Notes under the pieces: generated by a model
Databases searched by the model: none
The model's input: the letters and a program-made list of their open reading frames with translations, nothing else
Told to the model about the DNA's origin: nothing
Translations under genes and position numbers: made by a program
Assembly: GCA_019638935.1 (NCBI GenBank)
Contig: JAHBSW010000028.1
Coordinates: 1 to 32,672 of the forward strand
Direction of reading: 5' to 3'
Length of the DNA: 32,672 nt
DNA from: Cryobacterium sp.
GTDB lineage: Bacteria > Actinomycetota > Actinomycetes > Actinomycetales > Microbacteriaceae
Shown: in pieces, positions 16,139-24,662 of the stretch
How the letters are laid out: the number at the start of each line of letters is the position of its first letter
Numbering within the stretch: position 1 is the stretch's first letter

Positions 16139-16855
16139 TTACGTCGGCAACGGCCACTCGGTGGGCAGCGGCACCGCGGCCGGGTTCACGCGTGCCGTGA
16201 TCTCGCTGAGCACGCGATAGGTCTGCGCCTCGCCCACCCACAGGTGCTTGCCATCCTCGACGGCGACGAACTCGACCTCGGGAACGATCGCGAATCGCTC
16301 CGCCGCTTCGGCGGGCCGAAGGTAGTCGTCGAGCTCGGGGATGATCGCGACGAGTCGCCTACCGCTGCCCGCCCAGGCGGCGAGCTCGGGCTCGGTCGTG
16401 CGGTGGAGTGGCGGAGAAAGCAGGATCCCGCCGACGATCGGATGCCGCAAACCGTACTTGAGCGTCACCTCGGTGCCGAACGACCAACCCACGAGCCACG
16501 GGTCAGGAAGGCCTCGCTCGGCGACGAACGCCATCGCGGCGGCGAGGTCGTGCTGCTCATCCACGCCGTTGCCGAACTCGCCCTCCGAGCGCCCTCGGGG
16601 CGATGTTGCCCCGCGAAAGTTGAACCGCAGCACCGCGATGTCGGCGAGCGCAGGCAACCGGGCTGCCGCCTTGCGGATGATGTGCGAATCCATGAAGCCC
16701 CCGTGCGTGGTGAGCGGGTGCAGCGCGACGATCGTGGCCACCGGTTGCGTCGACTCGGGAAGCGCCAGCTCGCCGACGAGCGTCAGGCCGTCCACCGTGT
16801 GCAGCTCGATGTCTTCACGGCGCGCGGGCAGCTCAATGCCGGCTCTGATCTCCAT
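16139..16855 (-). CDS. Alpha/beta hydrolase
   Basis: A 238-aa cytoplasmic hydrolase. The nucleophile elbow is G-W-S-F-G near residue 122, and the oxyanion-side loop is H-P-L-T-T-H-G-G-F near 46. An acid candidate lies in P-E-L-D-D-Y, and the catalytic His is in D-G-K-H-L-W-V-G near 208. The set resembles the dienelactone-hydrolase/KANL3-like short alpha/beta hydrolases. ATG 16855 follows an AAGGAGAG ribosome site. It is convergent with the AI-2E gene and otherwise unlinked to a pathway. The substrate is unknown. Confidence 0.88.
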   Translation of the reverse strand: MEIRAGIELPARREDIELHTVDGLTLVGELALPESTQPVATIVALHPLTTHGGFMDSHIIRKAAARLPALADIAVLRFNFRGATSPRGRSEGEFGNGVDEQHDLAAAMAFVAERGLPDPWLVGWSFGTEVTLKYGLRHPIVGGILLSPPLHRTTEPELAAWAGSGRRLVAIIPELDDYLRPAEAAERFAIVPEVEFVAVEDGKHLWVGEAQTYRVLSEITARVNPAAVPLPTEWPLPT

Positions 16856-16892
16856 GACTCTCCTTGGCTCACTCCGCTCGGGGCCGGTTGCC

Positions 16893-17216
16893 CTAGGCGA
16901 TCTTCCAGCAGTGCGAATGCCAGTGCCGACGCTGCGACAGGTCATCCGTCTCACCCATGAGCCCGTCGGCTCGCCACGCGACGACATGCGCAGTTCCGGG
17001 TGCGACGTCAAGACCGCAGCCGGGACACACGTAGGACTTCAAGGCACCCGTCGCCGAAACGGGTTGAACGTTCCAGAGACCGTCACGCTTCGACTCTTGG
17101 CGTTTGTATCCGAAGAGCGCCTTCGACAGGTCGAGCTCGTCGTGCTCCTCGCTTGCGCTCGCGCCGCCACGCGCGCGCGAGGCGCGCGATGGTCGCGGGC
17201 GGTTGGAGCGGGGCAT
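16893..17216 (-). CDS. Conserved actinobacterial zinc-ribbon-like protein
   Basis: A 107-aa basic protein. The first 25 residues are Arg/Ser/Ala-rich. The C-terminal 50 residues carry C-P-G-C-G-L-D-V followed by H-V-V-A-W-R and a terminal R-R-H-W-H-S-H-C-W-K, a probable metal-binding CxxC...HxHC arrangement. Proteins of this shape are widespread in actinobacteria, often misnamed ATP/GTP-binding proteins, without known function. It lies between the hydrolase and the transglycosylase on the same strand. Confidence 0.78.
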   Translation of the reverse strand: MPRSNRPRPSRASRARGGASASEEHDELDLSKALFGYKRQESKRDGLWNVQPVSATGALKSYVCPGCGLDVAPGTAHVVAWRADGLMGETDDLSQRRHWHSHCWKIA

Positions 17217-17239
17217 CCATCAAGAATACCCGCAGGGGT

Positions 17240-17878
17240 TCAGTACCAGTTCTTCCTGAGGAAGTGGTCCCACGCGCCGCAGGGAGTGCCGTAGCGGCCC
17301 GCGATGTACGAGAGTCCCCACACGATCTGCGTCTGCGGATTAGTGCGCCAGTCGTCGCCCGCTGTGGCCATCTTGGAGCCGGGCAGCGCCTGAGGGATCC
17401 CGTAGGCACCGCTCGATCTGTTCTCGGCGTAGACGTTCCAGTTCGATTCCTTCGTCCACAGCGCGACGAGGCAGTCGTACTCGGACTCACCCCATCCTCT
17501 GCCCTGGAGCAATCCCCAGGCGATCTCCTTCGCGGTGCCGGGATCGGGTCGACCCGCAGACGGTGCCACCGCCGGCTTGGGTTTCTCGGTCGCTCCGTAC
17601 GAATCGCGGCTGACCGTGTGTGCCCAGTCTCCGGACACGGTGAACTGCTGCGCAGCGCCCGCCGGTCCCGGAGCGGAGAGGGTCAGCGCATCCGCTCGCG
17701 AGTCCGGAGCGATCGTCGATACCAGTACGATGCACACCGCCACCCAGAAGGCGAAGATCGGCACGGCGTGGGGATTACGCACGTGACGCTCGTCAAAGGT
17801 CGCCTGCACGCGCGCGATTTGCGCGTAGGCGATCCGATGGCGTGATGTCCCCCTCACAAACACAGGATCGTACTGCAC
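17240..17878 (-). CDS. Secreted lytic transglycosylase (SLT-like)
   Basis: A 212-aa protein. A hydrophobic signal/anchor segment covers about residues 38-58. A Pro/Ala linker leads to a C-terminal lysozyme-like domain (about 115-212) with catalytic Glu in L-W-T-K-E-S-N-W, then S-S-G-A-Y-G-I-P-Q-A and W-G-L-S-Y-I-A-G-R-Y-G-T-P, the SLT/Rpf-type fold. It cleaves peptidoglycan glycan strands outside the membrane. The start is uncertain: GTG 17878 is the longest, but GTG 17782 gives a classic short signal peptide beginning R-N-P-H. Neither has a good ribosome site. Confidence 0.88.
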   Translation of the reverse strand: MQYDPVFVRGTSRHRIAYAQIARVQATFDERHVRNPHAVPIFAFWVAVCIVLVSTIAPDSRADALTLSAPGPAGAAQQFTVSGDWAHTVSRDSYGATEKPKPAVAPSAGRPDPGTAKEIAWGLLQGRGWGESEYDCLVALWTKESNWNVYAENRSSGAYGIPQALPGSKMATAGDDWRTNPQTQIVWGLSYIAGRYGTPCGAWDHFLRKNWY

Positions 17879-17912
17879 CGAGCGTCAAAAATCTGCTGAA
17901 CGCAGGACAGAA

Positions 17913-18464
17913 TCACTTGACGGCGAGCATGACGCCGATGACGGCATCCAGCACGAGATCGACCTGGGCCTCGCGATAGCCTCCCTTTTTCGGCCGGAAT
18001 GCGACAGCGCGCACGTCATCGATGGTGAGTGGCTTGTTCTCGCGAAAGTATCCGAGCAGACGGTTCGCGAAGGCATCCACCTGTTTGCGGTCGTAGCCGT
18101 CACTGAGAAGACTCATGCGCTGGAACTTCTGGTCGTGGGGTCGATCGAGGCGGTCGATGATCTGCTTCGCGGTTTCGCGAACCTCGGCCTCCCAGGCGGC
18201 ATCGTCGAGTCGACGCCTCGCAGTCTCGCGCTCCCTCGCAGCGAAGGCGTCTTCGAGTCGTTCCAGGGCGCGGTCCACGTGATCGGGAGCGTAGCCACCC
18301 CGCGAGATGCGAAAAGCGGTGTGCCGGATGGCGTCGGAATCGAGGGCGCTGGCCGAGCCCGGCTCGGCGGAGTAGGCAACACGAGCGCTCTCGAGAAACT
18401 CCTCGACCTCGTCGATGTTGTAGCCCCGCTGCGAACGCCGGACGCGCGGAAAGGTAGTAGACAC
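17913..18464 (-). CDS. DivIVA-domain protein with four repeats
   Basis: A 183-aa soluble protein made almost wholly of four copies of the DivIVA N-terminal (DivI1A-type) motif: F-P-R-V-R-R-S-Q-R-G-Y (about 5-25), F-R-I-S-R-G-G-Y-A-P-D-H-V (about 50-75), M-S-L-L-S-D-G-Y-D-R-K-Q-V (about 113-136) and F-R-P-K-K-G-G-Y-R-E-A-Q-V (about 152-178). It lacks the long coiled coil of true DivIVA. Start GTG 18464 is where the first repeat begins; the open frame extends upstream across cdsA but is not coding there. It follows cdsA in the rpsB-frr cluster and may connect envelope synthesis to cell polarity. Confidence 0.88.
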   Translation of the reverse strand: MSTTFPRVRRSQRGYNIDEVEEFLESARVAYSAEPGSASALDSDAIRHTAFRISRGGYAPDHVDRALERLEDAFAARERETARRRLDDAAWEAEVRETAKQIIDRLDRPHDQKFQRMSLLSDGYDRKQVDAFANRLLGYFRENKPLTIDDVRAVAFRPKKGGYREAQVDLVLDAVIGVMLAVK

Positions 18465-18514
18465 CAGACCATTGTGCCGTACTCGCACTGAGTGAACGGC
18501 AAGAGTCAGGCGAG

Positions 18515-19501
18515 TCAGACGAAGATCACGAACAGGATGTAGGCGGCCGCGCAGCTCGGGAGGATCGAATCGAGGCGGTCGAGGAATCCGCCGTGCCCGG
18601 GAAGCCAGCTGCTCATGTCCTTGATGCCGATATCGCGTTTGATGAGCGACTCGGTGAGGTCGCCGATCGTGGCGGTGCCGCACAGGGTGAGGCCGAGGAT
18701 GATCCCCATCCACCACGGCTGGCCCAGCAGGAGCACGGCCAGCAGCACACCCGCGATCACCGCGCAGAGAACGGAACCCGCGAAGCCCTCCCACGTCTTC
18801 TTCGGGCTGATCCTCGGTGCCATGGGGTGCTTGCCGAACATCAGGCCGCTCGCGTACGCGCCCGTGTCGGTGGCGACGACGATCACCACCGCAGCGAGCG
18901 TCCACCACTCCCCGCCGGGTTTCGACGACAGGAGCACGGCGAAACCCGCGAGGAACGGCACGTACACCTGCACGAAGGCCCCCGCAGCGAGGTCCTGTCC
19001 GAGCGTGCGTCCAGTGTTTCGCCACTGCGGGAAGGCGAACTCCGCGATGCGCCAGAGCGCGACGAGCACGACACCCGCGAGCATGACCAGCCACTTGCCC
19101 GGATCGCTCAGATAGAACGCTGCGGGGATCGTCGCGACGGCGACCAGGACGATCGCCGTCCGAGGAACCCGGTAGCCCGCGATTCGGAGTGCCGTCGCGA
19201 GCTCGAAGCTGCCGAAGGCGACGATGATGGCCGTGAAGATCATGAAGAGTTCCTTCATGAAGATCAGCGTGAACACGACCGTCAGACCCAGGGCGAGCCC
19301 GATGGCGATCGCCGCGATGAGGTTCCGCCCCGTACGAGCCTCGATAACCTCGTTGGCGGCCTCGAACTGATGCTTGGTGGCCTCGAACTGCGCCTGGAGC
19401 TCTTTCACGGTCGCGTCGGCACGAGCCTCCACGTCAGCCCGTCTGAGTTGCCACCACCGTTTGGCCGGTGCCGGTGAAGGCCCTGCGAGGTCGTCGGCCA
19501 T
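18515..19501 (-). CDS. cdsA: Phosphatidate cytidylyltransferase
   Basis: A 328-aa integral membrane enzyme that makes CDP-diacylglycerol from phosphatidate and CTP, the branch point for phospholipids. An N-terminal cytoplasmic tail of about 60 residues with a coiled-coil-like segment precedes about eight TM helices. The C-terminal signature is complete: K-K-T-W-E-G-F near 232, then G-D-L-T-E-S-L-I-K-R and K-D-M-S-S-W-L-P-G-H-G-G-F-L-D-R-L-D-S near 280-312. ATG 19501 overlaps the frr stop (TGATG), so it is translationally coupled to ribosome recycling factor, a usual actinobacterial arrangement. Confidence 0.96.
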   Translation of the reverse strand: MADDLAGPSPAPAKRWWQLRRADVEARADATVKELQAQFEATKHQFEAANEVIEARTGRNLIAAIAIGLALGLTVVFTLIFMKELFMIFTAIIVAFGSFELATALRIAGYRVPRTAIVLVAVATIPAAFYLSDPGKWLVMLAGVVLVALWRIAEFAFPQWRNTGRTLGQDLAAGAFVQVYVPFLAGFAVLLSSKPGGEWWTLAAVVIVVATDTGAYASGLMFGKHPMAPRISPKKTWEGFAGSVLCAVIAGVLLAVLLLGQPWWMGIILGLTLCGTATIGDLTESLIKRDIGIKDMSSWLPGHGGFLDRLDSILPSCAAAYILFVIFV

Positions 19502-20055
19502 CAGACCTCGAGGAGTTCGACTTCCTTCTTGCGCAGAGCCTCGTCGATTGCGTCGACGAAAGCCTTCGTGACGCTCTCGAGCTCCTTCTCTCCGCGAGTG
19601 ACCTCGTCTTCGCCGATCTCGCTCTTCAACCCATCCATGTCGTCTTTCGCCTTGCGACGGATGTTGCGGATCGCGACCTTGGCGTCCTCGCCCTTCGTGC
19701 GCACGAGCTTGACGTACTCCTTGCGGCGATCCTCCGTGAGCTCGGGAAGCGTCGCACGAATCACCTCGCCGTCATTGCCGACATTGGCGCCGAGATTGGG
19801 GTTCGCCACGAGAGCCTTCTCAATGTCTTTGAGCGCACTCTTGTCGTAGGGGGTGATCAGCAGCGTGCGAGCATCCTGATTCTGCATCCCGGCGAGCTGC
19901 TCGAGCGGCGTGGGGGCGCCATAGTACTCGACGAGGACCTTCTGGAACAGGGCCGGGTTGGCGCGACCCGTGCGCACGTTCGCGAAGTCGTCTTTCGCGA
20001 CCTCAACGGCCTTCGACATCTTCTCTTTGGCCTCAGCCAGTACGTCGCTAATCAC
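19501..20055 (-). CDS. frr: Ribosome recycling factor
   Basis: A 184-aa protein of standard RRF length. Typical landmarks are the N-terminal helix ([22 protein letters not shown]), the Y-Y-G-A-P-T-P-L domain II region and the C-terminal three-helix bundle. It splits post-termination ribosomes with EF-G. It lies downstream of pyrH in the conserved rpsB-tsf-pyrH-frr-cdsA order. Its stop overlaps the cdsA start. Confidence 0.98.
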   Translation of the reverse strand: MISDVLAEAKEKMSKAVEVAKDDFANVRTGRANPALFQKVLVEYYGAPTPLEQLAGMQNQDARTLLITPYDKSALKDIEKALVANPNLGANVGNDGEVIRATLPELTEDRRKEYVKLVRTKGEDAKVAIRNIRRKAKDDMDGLKSEIGEDEVTRGEKELESVTKAFVDAIDEALRKKEVELLEV

Positions 20056-20089
20056 GCGAACTCCCTTGCAAGTCTTGGAAAGAGCTTAG

Positions 20090-20803
20090 TCAGTTGCTGA
20101 CGCGAGTACCGATGGGCTCTCCGCGCAATGCCTTGGTGATGTTGCCCGCGGGCTCCATGCCGAAGACGACCATGGGCATCCCGTTGTCCATGCAGAGGCT
20201 GAACGCCGTCGAGTCGACGACCTTGAGGCCCTGCACAAGAGCCTCCTGATAGGTGACCTGGTCGAGCTTCGACGCGTTCGCGTTCTTGCGGGGGTCGCCG
20301 TCGTACACGCCGTCGACACCGTTCTTCGCCACGAGCACGACGTCAGCCGAGATCTCGAGCGCGCGCTGGGCAGCGACCGTGTCGGTCGAGAAGTAGGGCA
20401 GACCGACACCCGCACCGAAGATGACGACGCGACCCTTCTGCAGGTGGCGCTCCGCGCGCAGCGGAATGTACGGCTCCGCGACCTGCTGCATGTTGATGGC
20501 GGACTGCACACGCGGCGCGGCACCCGCCTGCTCGAGAAAGTCCTGCAGCGCGAGGGCGTTCATGACCGTGCCGAGCATGCCCATGTAGTCGGCTCGGCCA
20601 CGATCCATCCCGCGCTGCGAGAGCTCGGCGCCGCGAAAGAAGTTGCCGCCGCCGACGACGATCGCGATCTCGACATCGTCGGCGGCAGCAGCGATCTCTT
20701 TCGCGATGCTCGCGACAACATCGGGGTTCACCCCGAGCTGGCCACCGCCAAATGCTTCACCGGAAAGCTTGAGGAGTACGCGTCTCTTTTTCGTGTCGGT
20801 CAT
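20090..20803 (-). CDS. pyrH: UMP kinase
   Basis: A 237-aa cytoplasmic kinase that phosphorylates UMP to UDP in pyrimidine nucleotide synthesis. It has the amino-acid-kinase fold motifs: [12 protein letters not shown] at the N-terminus, [10 protein letters not shown] near 50, [10 protein letters not shown] near 74 and [10 protein letters not shown] near 160. A GAGGAGC ribosome site precedes ATG 20803. It is part of the rpsB-frr operon. Confidence 0.98.
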   Translation of the reverse strand: MTDTKKRRVLLKLSGEAFGGGQLGVNPDVVASIAKEIAAAADDVEIAIVVGGGNFFRGAELSQRGMDRGRADYMGMLGTVMNALALQDFLEQAGAAPRVQSAINMQQVAEPYIPLRAERHLQKGRVVIFGAGVGLPYFSTDTVAAQRALEISADVVLVAKNGVDGVYDGDPRKNANASKLDQVTYQEALVQGLKVVDSTAFSLCMDNGMPMVVFGMEPAGNITKALRGEPIGTRVSN

Positions 20804-20839
20804 CGATGCTCCTCGCGGCTCGGCTGGCTATAAGCGTAG

Positions 20840-21667
20840 TTAGGCGCCCACCTTGAAGCGAGCGAAACCGCTCACGGTGATGCCGGCATCGTCGACCACC
20901 TTCGCGATCGTGAGCTTGTTGTCCTTCGCGTAGTCCTGCTCGAGCAGGGCGACCTGCTTGAAGAAGGCACCCAGGCGACCCTCGACGATCTTCGGGAGAG
21001 CGGCCTCGGGCTTGCCCTCGTTGCGCGAGATCTCGGTGACGAGCTCGCGCTCCTTTTCCACCGCGTCGGCGGGAACGTCGTCCTTGCTGAGGTACAGCGG
21101 GTCGGCGAAGGCGATGTGCTGAGCGATGCTGCGCGCGGTGTCAGCGTCGGAACCCTCATAGGTGACGACCACGCCGACCTGAGGGGGAAGGTCCTTGCTC
21201 GTGCGGTGCAGGTACACCTCGGAGTGGGCACCGACGAGTCGAACGACTCGACGAAGCTCGAGCTTCTCACCGATGATCGCGGCCTGATCGTCGATCAGGG
21301 CACCGACGGTCGTGCCGTCGACGGCAGCGGCCAGCGCCGACTCGAGAGAGTCGGCCTTGGCTGCAGCGACGGCGGCGAGCACGGTGTTGCCGAGTGCGAC
21401 GAACTTCTCGTTCTTCGCAACGAAGTCGGTCTCGCTCGCGAGCTCGATCATCGTCGTGGCGTCAGCGTCCTGCTGCGCGGCAATGAGCCCCTCGCTCGTG
21501 GAGCGGTCGGCACGCTTGGCGTTGCCCTTCGCGCCCTTGAGACGCAGGATCTCGATCGCCTTCTCCATGTCGCCTTCGGCTTCGACGAGGGCGTTCTTCG
21601 TGTCGACCATCCCCGTGCCGAGTTGCTCGCGCAGGGCCTTGATGTCGGCCAGGCTGATGTCTGCCAT
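20840..21667 (-). CDS. tsf: Translation elongation factor Ts
   Basis: A 275-aa guanine nucleotide exchange factor for EF-Tu. The N-terminal UBA-like domain (I-K-A-L-R-E-Q-L-G-T-G-M-V-D-T-K) and the T-D-F-V-A-K-N-E contact region are intact. The protein is of normal length for actinobacteria. AAGGAGC precedes ATG 21667. It lies 57 bp downstream of rpsB and 36 bp upstream of pyrH in the same operon. Confidence 0.98.
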   Translation of the reverse strand: MADISLADIKALREQLGTGMVDTKNALVEAEGDMEKAIEILRLKGAKGNAKRADRSTSEGLIAAQQDADATTMIELASETDFVAKNEKFVALGNTVLAAVAAAKADSLESALAAAVDGTTVGALIDDQAAIIGEKLELRRVVRLVGAHSEVYLHRTSKDLPPQVGVVVTYEGSDADTARSIAQHIAFADPLYLSKDDVPADAVEKERELVTEISRNEGKPEAALPKIVEGRLGAFFKQVALLEQDYAKDNKLTIAKVVDDAGITVSGFARFKVGA

Positions 21668-21724
21668 GGTGTGTGCTCCTTCTGAGCTTGAGTTCGTTGA
21701 CCGGGTCCGGCTTGTGGCCAGGGG

Positions 21725-22774
21725 TCAGTCGTCGGTCTTTTCTGCTTTAGCGGCAGGCTTCTTCGCGGCGGGCTTCTTCGCTTCGGTCTCGGCAGCGTCC
21801 TTCGCTGCCGGCTTCGCGGCGGCGGCCTTCGCTGCCGTCTTGGGTGCAGCCTTCGCTGCAGCCTTCGGGGCTGCCTCGGCCTTGTCTGTCACCGTCTCTT
21901 CGGCCTCGCTGTCAGCCGTGGAGTCGACAGTCGGCTCCGCCGCGGGCGTCTCGGCTGCCGACTCAGCAGCTTCAGCCGGTCCGGGCTCTGCGGTCGCAGG
22001 CTCGGTCGCCGCGGCGGACTGACCCAGGAGCTCAGCCTCCCACTCGGCGAGCGGCTCCACCTCCGCACCATCGGCCTCGGGCTTCTGGTGGCGCTGAATC
22101 TGCCCCTCGGCTGCGGCATCCGCGATGATGCGGGTGAGCAGTGCGACGGAGCGAATCGCGTCATCGTTGCCCGGAATCGGGTAGTTGACCTCGTCGGGGT
22201 CGCAGTTGGTGTCGAGGATCGCGATGATCGGGATGCCGAGCTTGCGCGCCTCGTCGATCGCGAGGTGCTCCTTCTTGGTGTCGACGACCCACAGCGCCGA
22301 CGGCGTCTTCGTGAGGTTGCGGATGCCGCCGAGGCTCTTGTGCAGCTTGTCGAGCTCGCGCTTCTTGATGAGGAGTTCCTTCTTCGTGAAACCCTTGGTG
22401 GTGTCGTCGAAGTCGATCTCCTCGAGCTCCTTCATGCGAGCGAGCCGCTTGGAGACTGTCTGGAAGTTGGTGAGCAGACCACCGAGCCAGCGCTGGTTGA
22501 CGAAAGGCTGGCCGACGCGCTGCGCCTGCTCGGCCACGGCGAGCTGCGCCTGCTTCTTGGTGCCGACGAAGAGGATCGTGCCGCCGTGGGCGACGGTGTC
22601 CTTGACATAGTCGTAGGCCTTGTCGATGTAGGCGAGCGACTGCTGCAGGTCGATGATGTGGCTGCCCGAGCGCTCCGTGAGGATGAAGCGCTTCATCTTG
22701 GGGTTCCACCGGCGGGTCTGGTGCCCGAAGTGAACGCCGCTGTCGAGCAGCTGGCGAATGGTGACAACGGCCAT
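21725..22774 (-). CDS. rpsB: 30S ribosomal protein S2 with Ala/Lys/Pro-rich C-terminal extension
   Basis: A 349-aa protein. Residues 1-235 are a normal S2 core ([14 protein letters not shown] at 14-27, [23 protein letters not shown]). The last 110 or so residues are low-complexity: first acidic and Ala/Glu/Thr-rich, then A-A-K-P-A-A-K repeats like histone-tail extensions of other actinobacterial proteins. ATG 22774 follows GAAGGAGA, and the longer upstream open frame is leader sequence. First gene of the operon, with a long structured leader. Confidence 0.97.
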   Translation of the reverse strand: MAVVTIRQLLDSGVHFGHQTRRWNPKMKRFILTERSGSHIIDLQQSLAYIDKAYDYVKDTVAHGGTILFVGTKKQAQLAVAEQAQRVGQPFVNQRWLGGLLTNFQTVSKRLARMKELEEIDFDDTTKGFTKKELLIKKRELDKLHKSLGGIRNLTKTPSALWVVDTKKEHLAIDEARKLGIPIIAILDTNCDPDEVNYPIPGNDDAIRSVALLTRIIADAAAEGQIQRHQKPEADGAEVEPLAEWEAELLGQSAAATEPATAEPGPAEAAESAAETPAAEPTVDSTADSEAEETVTDKAEAAPKAAAKAAPKTAAKAAAAKPAAKDAAETEAKKPAAKKPAAKAEKTDD

Positions 22775-22790
22775 TGCCGTCTCCTTCTCT

Positions 22791-22965
22791 GGCACCATGA
22801 GTGGTGCCGTTTCAGTTCTTCTCGCGACCGGATGGCGGCGAAACCTAGTGCCCGACACACTCCCGCCCGCGGTTGCGAGACTGTTGGGATTGATGCCGCG
22901 ACCTGCTGGTCGCTCATGGGCACGCGTAGTCATCCCGATTCCCTCGGGATGCGTCGACAATCTTA
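22791..22965 (-). promoter_or_regulatory. rpsB operon promoter and structured leader
   Basis: On the minus strand a -10-like TAAGAT lies at 22965-22960 without a good -35; a start near 22953 would leave a leader of about 180 nt. The leader holds three perfect hairpins: CATCCCGA/TCGGGATG (22951-22944 with 22938-22931), GCGACC/GGTCGC (22913-22908 with 22903-22898, 4-nt loop) and GGCACCA/TGGTGCC (22808-22802 with 22797-22791, 4-nt loop), the last ending just before the ribosome site. Leader autoregulation by S2 is a reasonable inference. Confidence 0.5.
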
Positions 22966-23010
22966 GCAGTTGTGGCCGGGGTTTTTGACCGGATGCGCGG
23001 GCCGCTCGCC

Positions 23011-23084
23011 CCGCTGATCAGCGGTATCGCGAGCTCCTCCACCGACGGACCGGATAGGCGGTTTCGCACCGCTGTGTCGGTGGA
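23011..23084 (+). promoter_or_regulatory. Structured region upstream of the M23 peptidase gene
   Basis: A 14-bp perfect palindrome CCGCTGATCAGCGG lies at 23011-23024. Next, TCCACCGAC (23038-23046) pairs with GTCGGTGGA (23076-23084), enclosing an inner hairpin GCGGT/ACCGC (23058-23062 and 23068-23072) with a TTCGC loop. The structure ends 38 nt before the peptidase start. I do not see the conserved core of the ydaO-type c-di-AMP riboswitch that controls many actinobacterial wall hydrolases. Confidence 0.45.
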
Positions 23085-23122
23085 CGGGTTCCGGGCACCT
23101 GACTCTCGGCGATGCTGACCCT

Positions 23123-23671
23123 GTGATGCTGACCGTGACGGCCTGGGCGACTCGAACTCTGGGGTTGCTGGTCATGATCATGCTGCTCGGAACGATGCTC
23201 TCCGGACCGAACGCGGTCGCCGCGAGCGGGCCCGCGGAGACGATCACTGCGTCGCCGCAATGGGAGTGGCCCATCGGACCTCCCTTCCGCATTGTTCGAC
23301 CATTCATCGCCCCGCCGACTCCCTATGCAAGCGGACACCGCGGCATCGACATCGGCGGTCGCGTCGGGATCGAGGTTCGCGCTCCAGCATCCGGAATCGT
23401 TCACTACGCCGGCTGGGTCGTCGATCGTCCCGTGCTGTCGATTCGACACGGTGACGGACTCATCTCGAGCTTCGAACCGGTGGCGAGCTCGCTCGTCGCC
23501 GGCGAACCCGTCGCCCGGGGCCAGGCCATCGGCACGCTCGAAGCGGGTCACTGCGCGGCGGCCTGCCTGCACCTCGGGGTGCGACGGCACGGCGAGTACG
23601 TGTCGCCACTTCTGTACCTCGGCGGCATCGAACGGTCTGTGCTCCTGCCCACGCGGTGGATCGAGGAATAG
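23123..23671 (+). CDS. M23 (LytM-type) family peptidase
   Basis: A 182-aa secreted protein. A signal peptide covers about residues 1-34 (cleavage near A-V-A-A). The metal-binding G-H-R-G-I-D has His72 and Asp76, and the C-terminal motif is C-L-H-L-G with His150. At the first position of the usual HxH there is Cys148; this C-L-H form is, as I recall, common in the actinobacterial homologues next to rpsB. Family members cut peptidoglycan cross-bridges or act as activators. GTG 23123 and ATG 23126 are both possible starts and neither has a ribosome site. It is divergent from rpsB. Confidence 0.88.
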   Translation: MMLTVTAWATRTLGLLVMIMLLGTMLSGPNAVAASGPAETITASPQWEWPIGPPFRIVRPFIAPPTPYASGHRGIDIGGRVGIEVRAPASGIVHYAGWVVDRPVLSIRHGDGLISSFEPVASSLVAGEPVARGQAIGTLEAGHCAAACLHLGVRRHGEYVSPLLYLGGIERSVLLPTRWIEE

Positions 23672-23677
23672 GTGGAG

Positions 23678-24604
23678 CTAGGCGCGCGGGTGCGCGACCC
23701 GGTAGCTCTCGCGCAGGCGCTCGGTCGAGACGTGCGTGTAGAGCTGGGTCGTGCCGAGGCTGGCGTGACCGAGGAGTTCTTGAACGGCCCTGAGGTCCGC
23801 TCCCCCGTCGAGCAGGTGGGTGGCAGCCGTGTGGCGAAGCGTGTGCGGACCCGAGGGGCCCGAACCGGGAAGCTCCGACAGTAGGCCCGCGACGAGTTCG
23901 TACACCGTTCGCGTGTTGATGCGCGCACCGCGAGCACCGAGGAAGACGGCGTCGGTTGCTCGAACAGTGGTCGTCGCGGCGCGGCGCGCGGCGAGAGCGG
24001 GGCGGGCCCGGGTGAGATAGCGACTCAGCGCATCGTGGGCAGGCACCCCGAAAGGCACGACTCGCTCCTTCGATCCCTTGCCGGTCACCCGCACCGTGAG
24101 GCGGGCGGCATCGACTCGTCCCAGATCGAGGCCGACGAGTTCGCTCACCCGGAGAGCGGATGCGTAGAGCAGCTCGACGATGGCGAGGTCGCGGAGCGCG
24201 ACGGGATCGTTCGACTCCGCGGCGGCGACGAGCGAATCGAGGATGCCGTCGACCTGGGTGCGGGTGAGCACGCGCGGGAGGGTGCTGGATGCCTTGGGCG
24301 CGCGAAGCCGCGCACCGGCATCCGTCGCCGTAATGCCCGTGCCACTGAGCCACCGTGTGAAGCTGCGCACGGTCGAGGACCGCCGCGCGAGACTCGCGGG
24401 TGCGGCCTCGTCGACCGCGCCCTGCCACTGCCACTGCCGCAGCAGTTCGAGATCGAGCTGGTCGGTGTCGTGCACCCCCTTGCTCGCGGCGAAAGCCGCG
24501 AACGCGGCGAGGTCGGTGCGATAGGAGCGCGCCGTCGCCTCGCTCAGGCCCTGCACGGGGCCGAGCTGACCGACGAAGTCGTCGATGGCGCGCTCGAGCT
24601 TCAC
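23678..24604 (-). CDS. xerC: Tyrosine recombinase XerC
   Basis: A 308-aa site-specific recombinase for chromosome dimer resolution at dif. An N-terminal SAM-like core-binding domain precedes the catalytic domain with the full set: Arg in A-S-A-L-R-V-S-E-L, Lys in G-K-G-S-K-E-R, H-T-L-R-H, His in L-L-G-H-A-S-L-G, and Tyr in T-T-Q-L-Y-T-H-V. Length and motif spacing are those of XerC/XerD. GTG 24604 is the best start by alignment of the N-terminus ([10 protein letters not shown]); GTG 24622 and 24646 are alternatives. Convergent with the M23 peptidase, 6 bp apart. Confidence 0.93.
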   Translation of the reverse strand: MKLERAIDDFVGQLGPVQGLSEATARSYRTDLAAFAAFAASKGVHDTDQLDLELLRQWQWQGAVDEAAPASLARRSSTVRSFTRWLSGTGITATDAGARLRAPKASSTLPRVLTRTQVDGILDSLVAAAESNDPVALRDLAIVELLYASALRVSELVGLDLGRVDAARLTVRVTGKGSKERVVPFGVPAHDALSRYLTRARPALAARRAATTTVRATDAVFLGARGARINTRTVYELVAGLLSELPGSGPSGPHTLRHTAATHLLDGGADLRAVQELLGHASLGTTQLYTHVSTERLRESYRVAHPRA

Positions 24605-24662
24605 GACTCCATCGTGACGCACCGCGCCACCGATCGGCCGCAACACGGCGGGCTTTTGCGCG

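Noticed and set aside
18465-19094. N-terminal extension of the DivIVA-repeat gene over cdsA
   Set aside because: This part reads cdsA out of frame; the first repeat begins at the GTG at 18464.
22775-22960. N-terminal extension of S2 by about 60 residues
   Set aside because: S2 begins at M-A-V-V-T-I with a strong ribosome site; the upstream part is leader with hairpins.
23011-23110. c-di-AMP (ydaO) riboswitch before the M23 gene
   Set aside because: Function and place fit, but the conserved GGGGAACC/GGGGTGAA-type core is not present.
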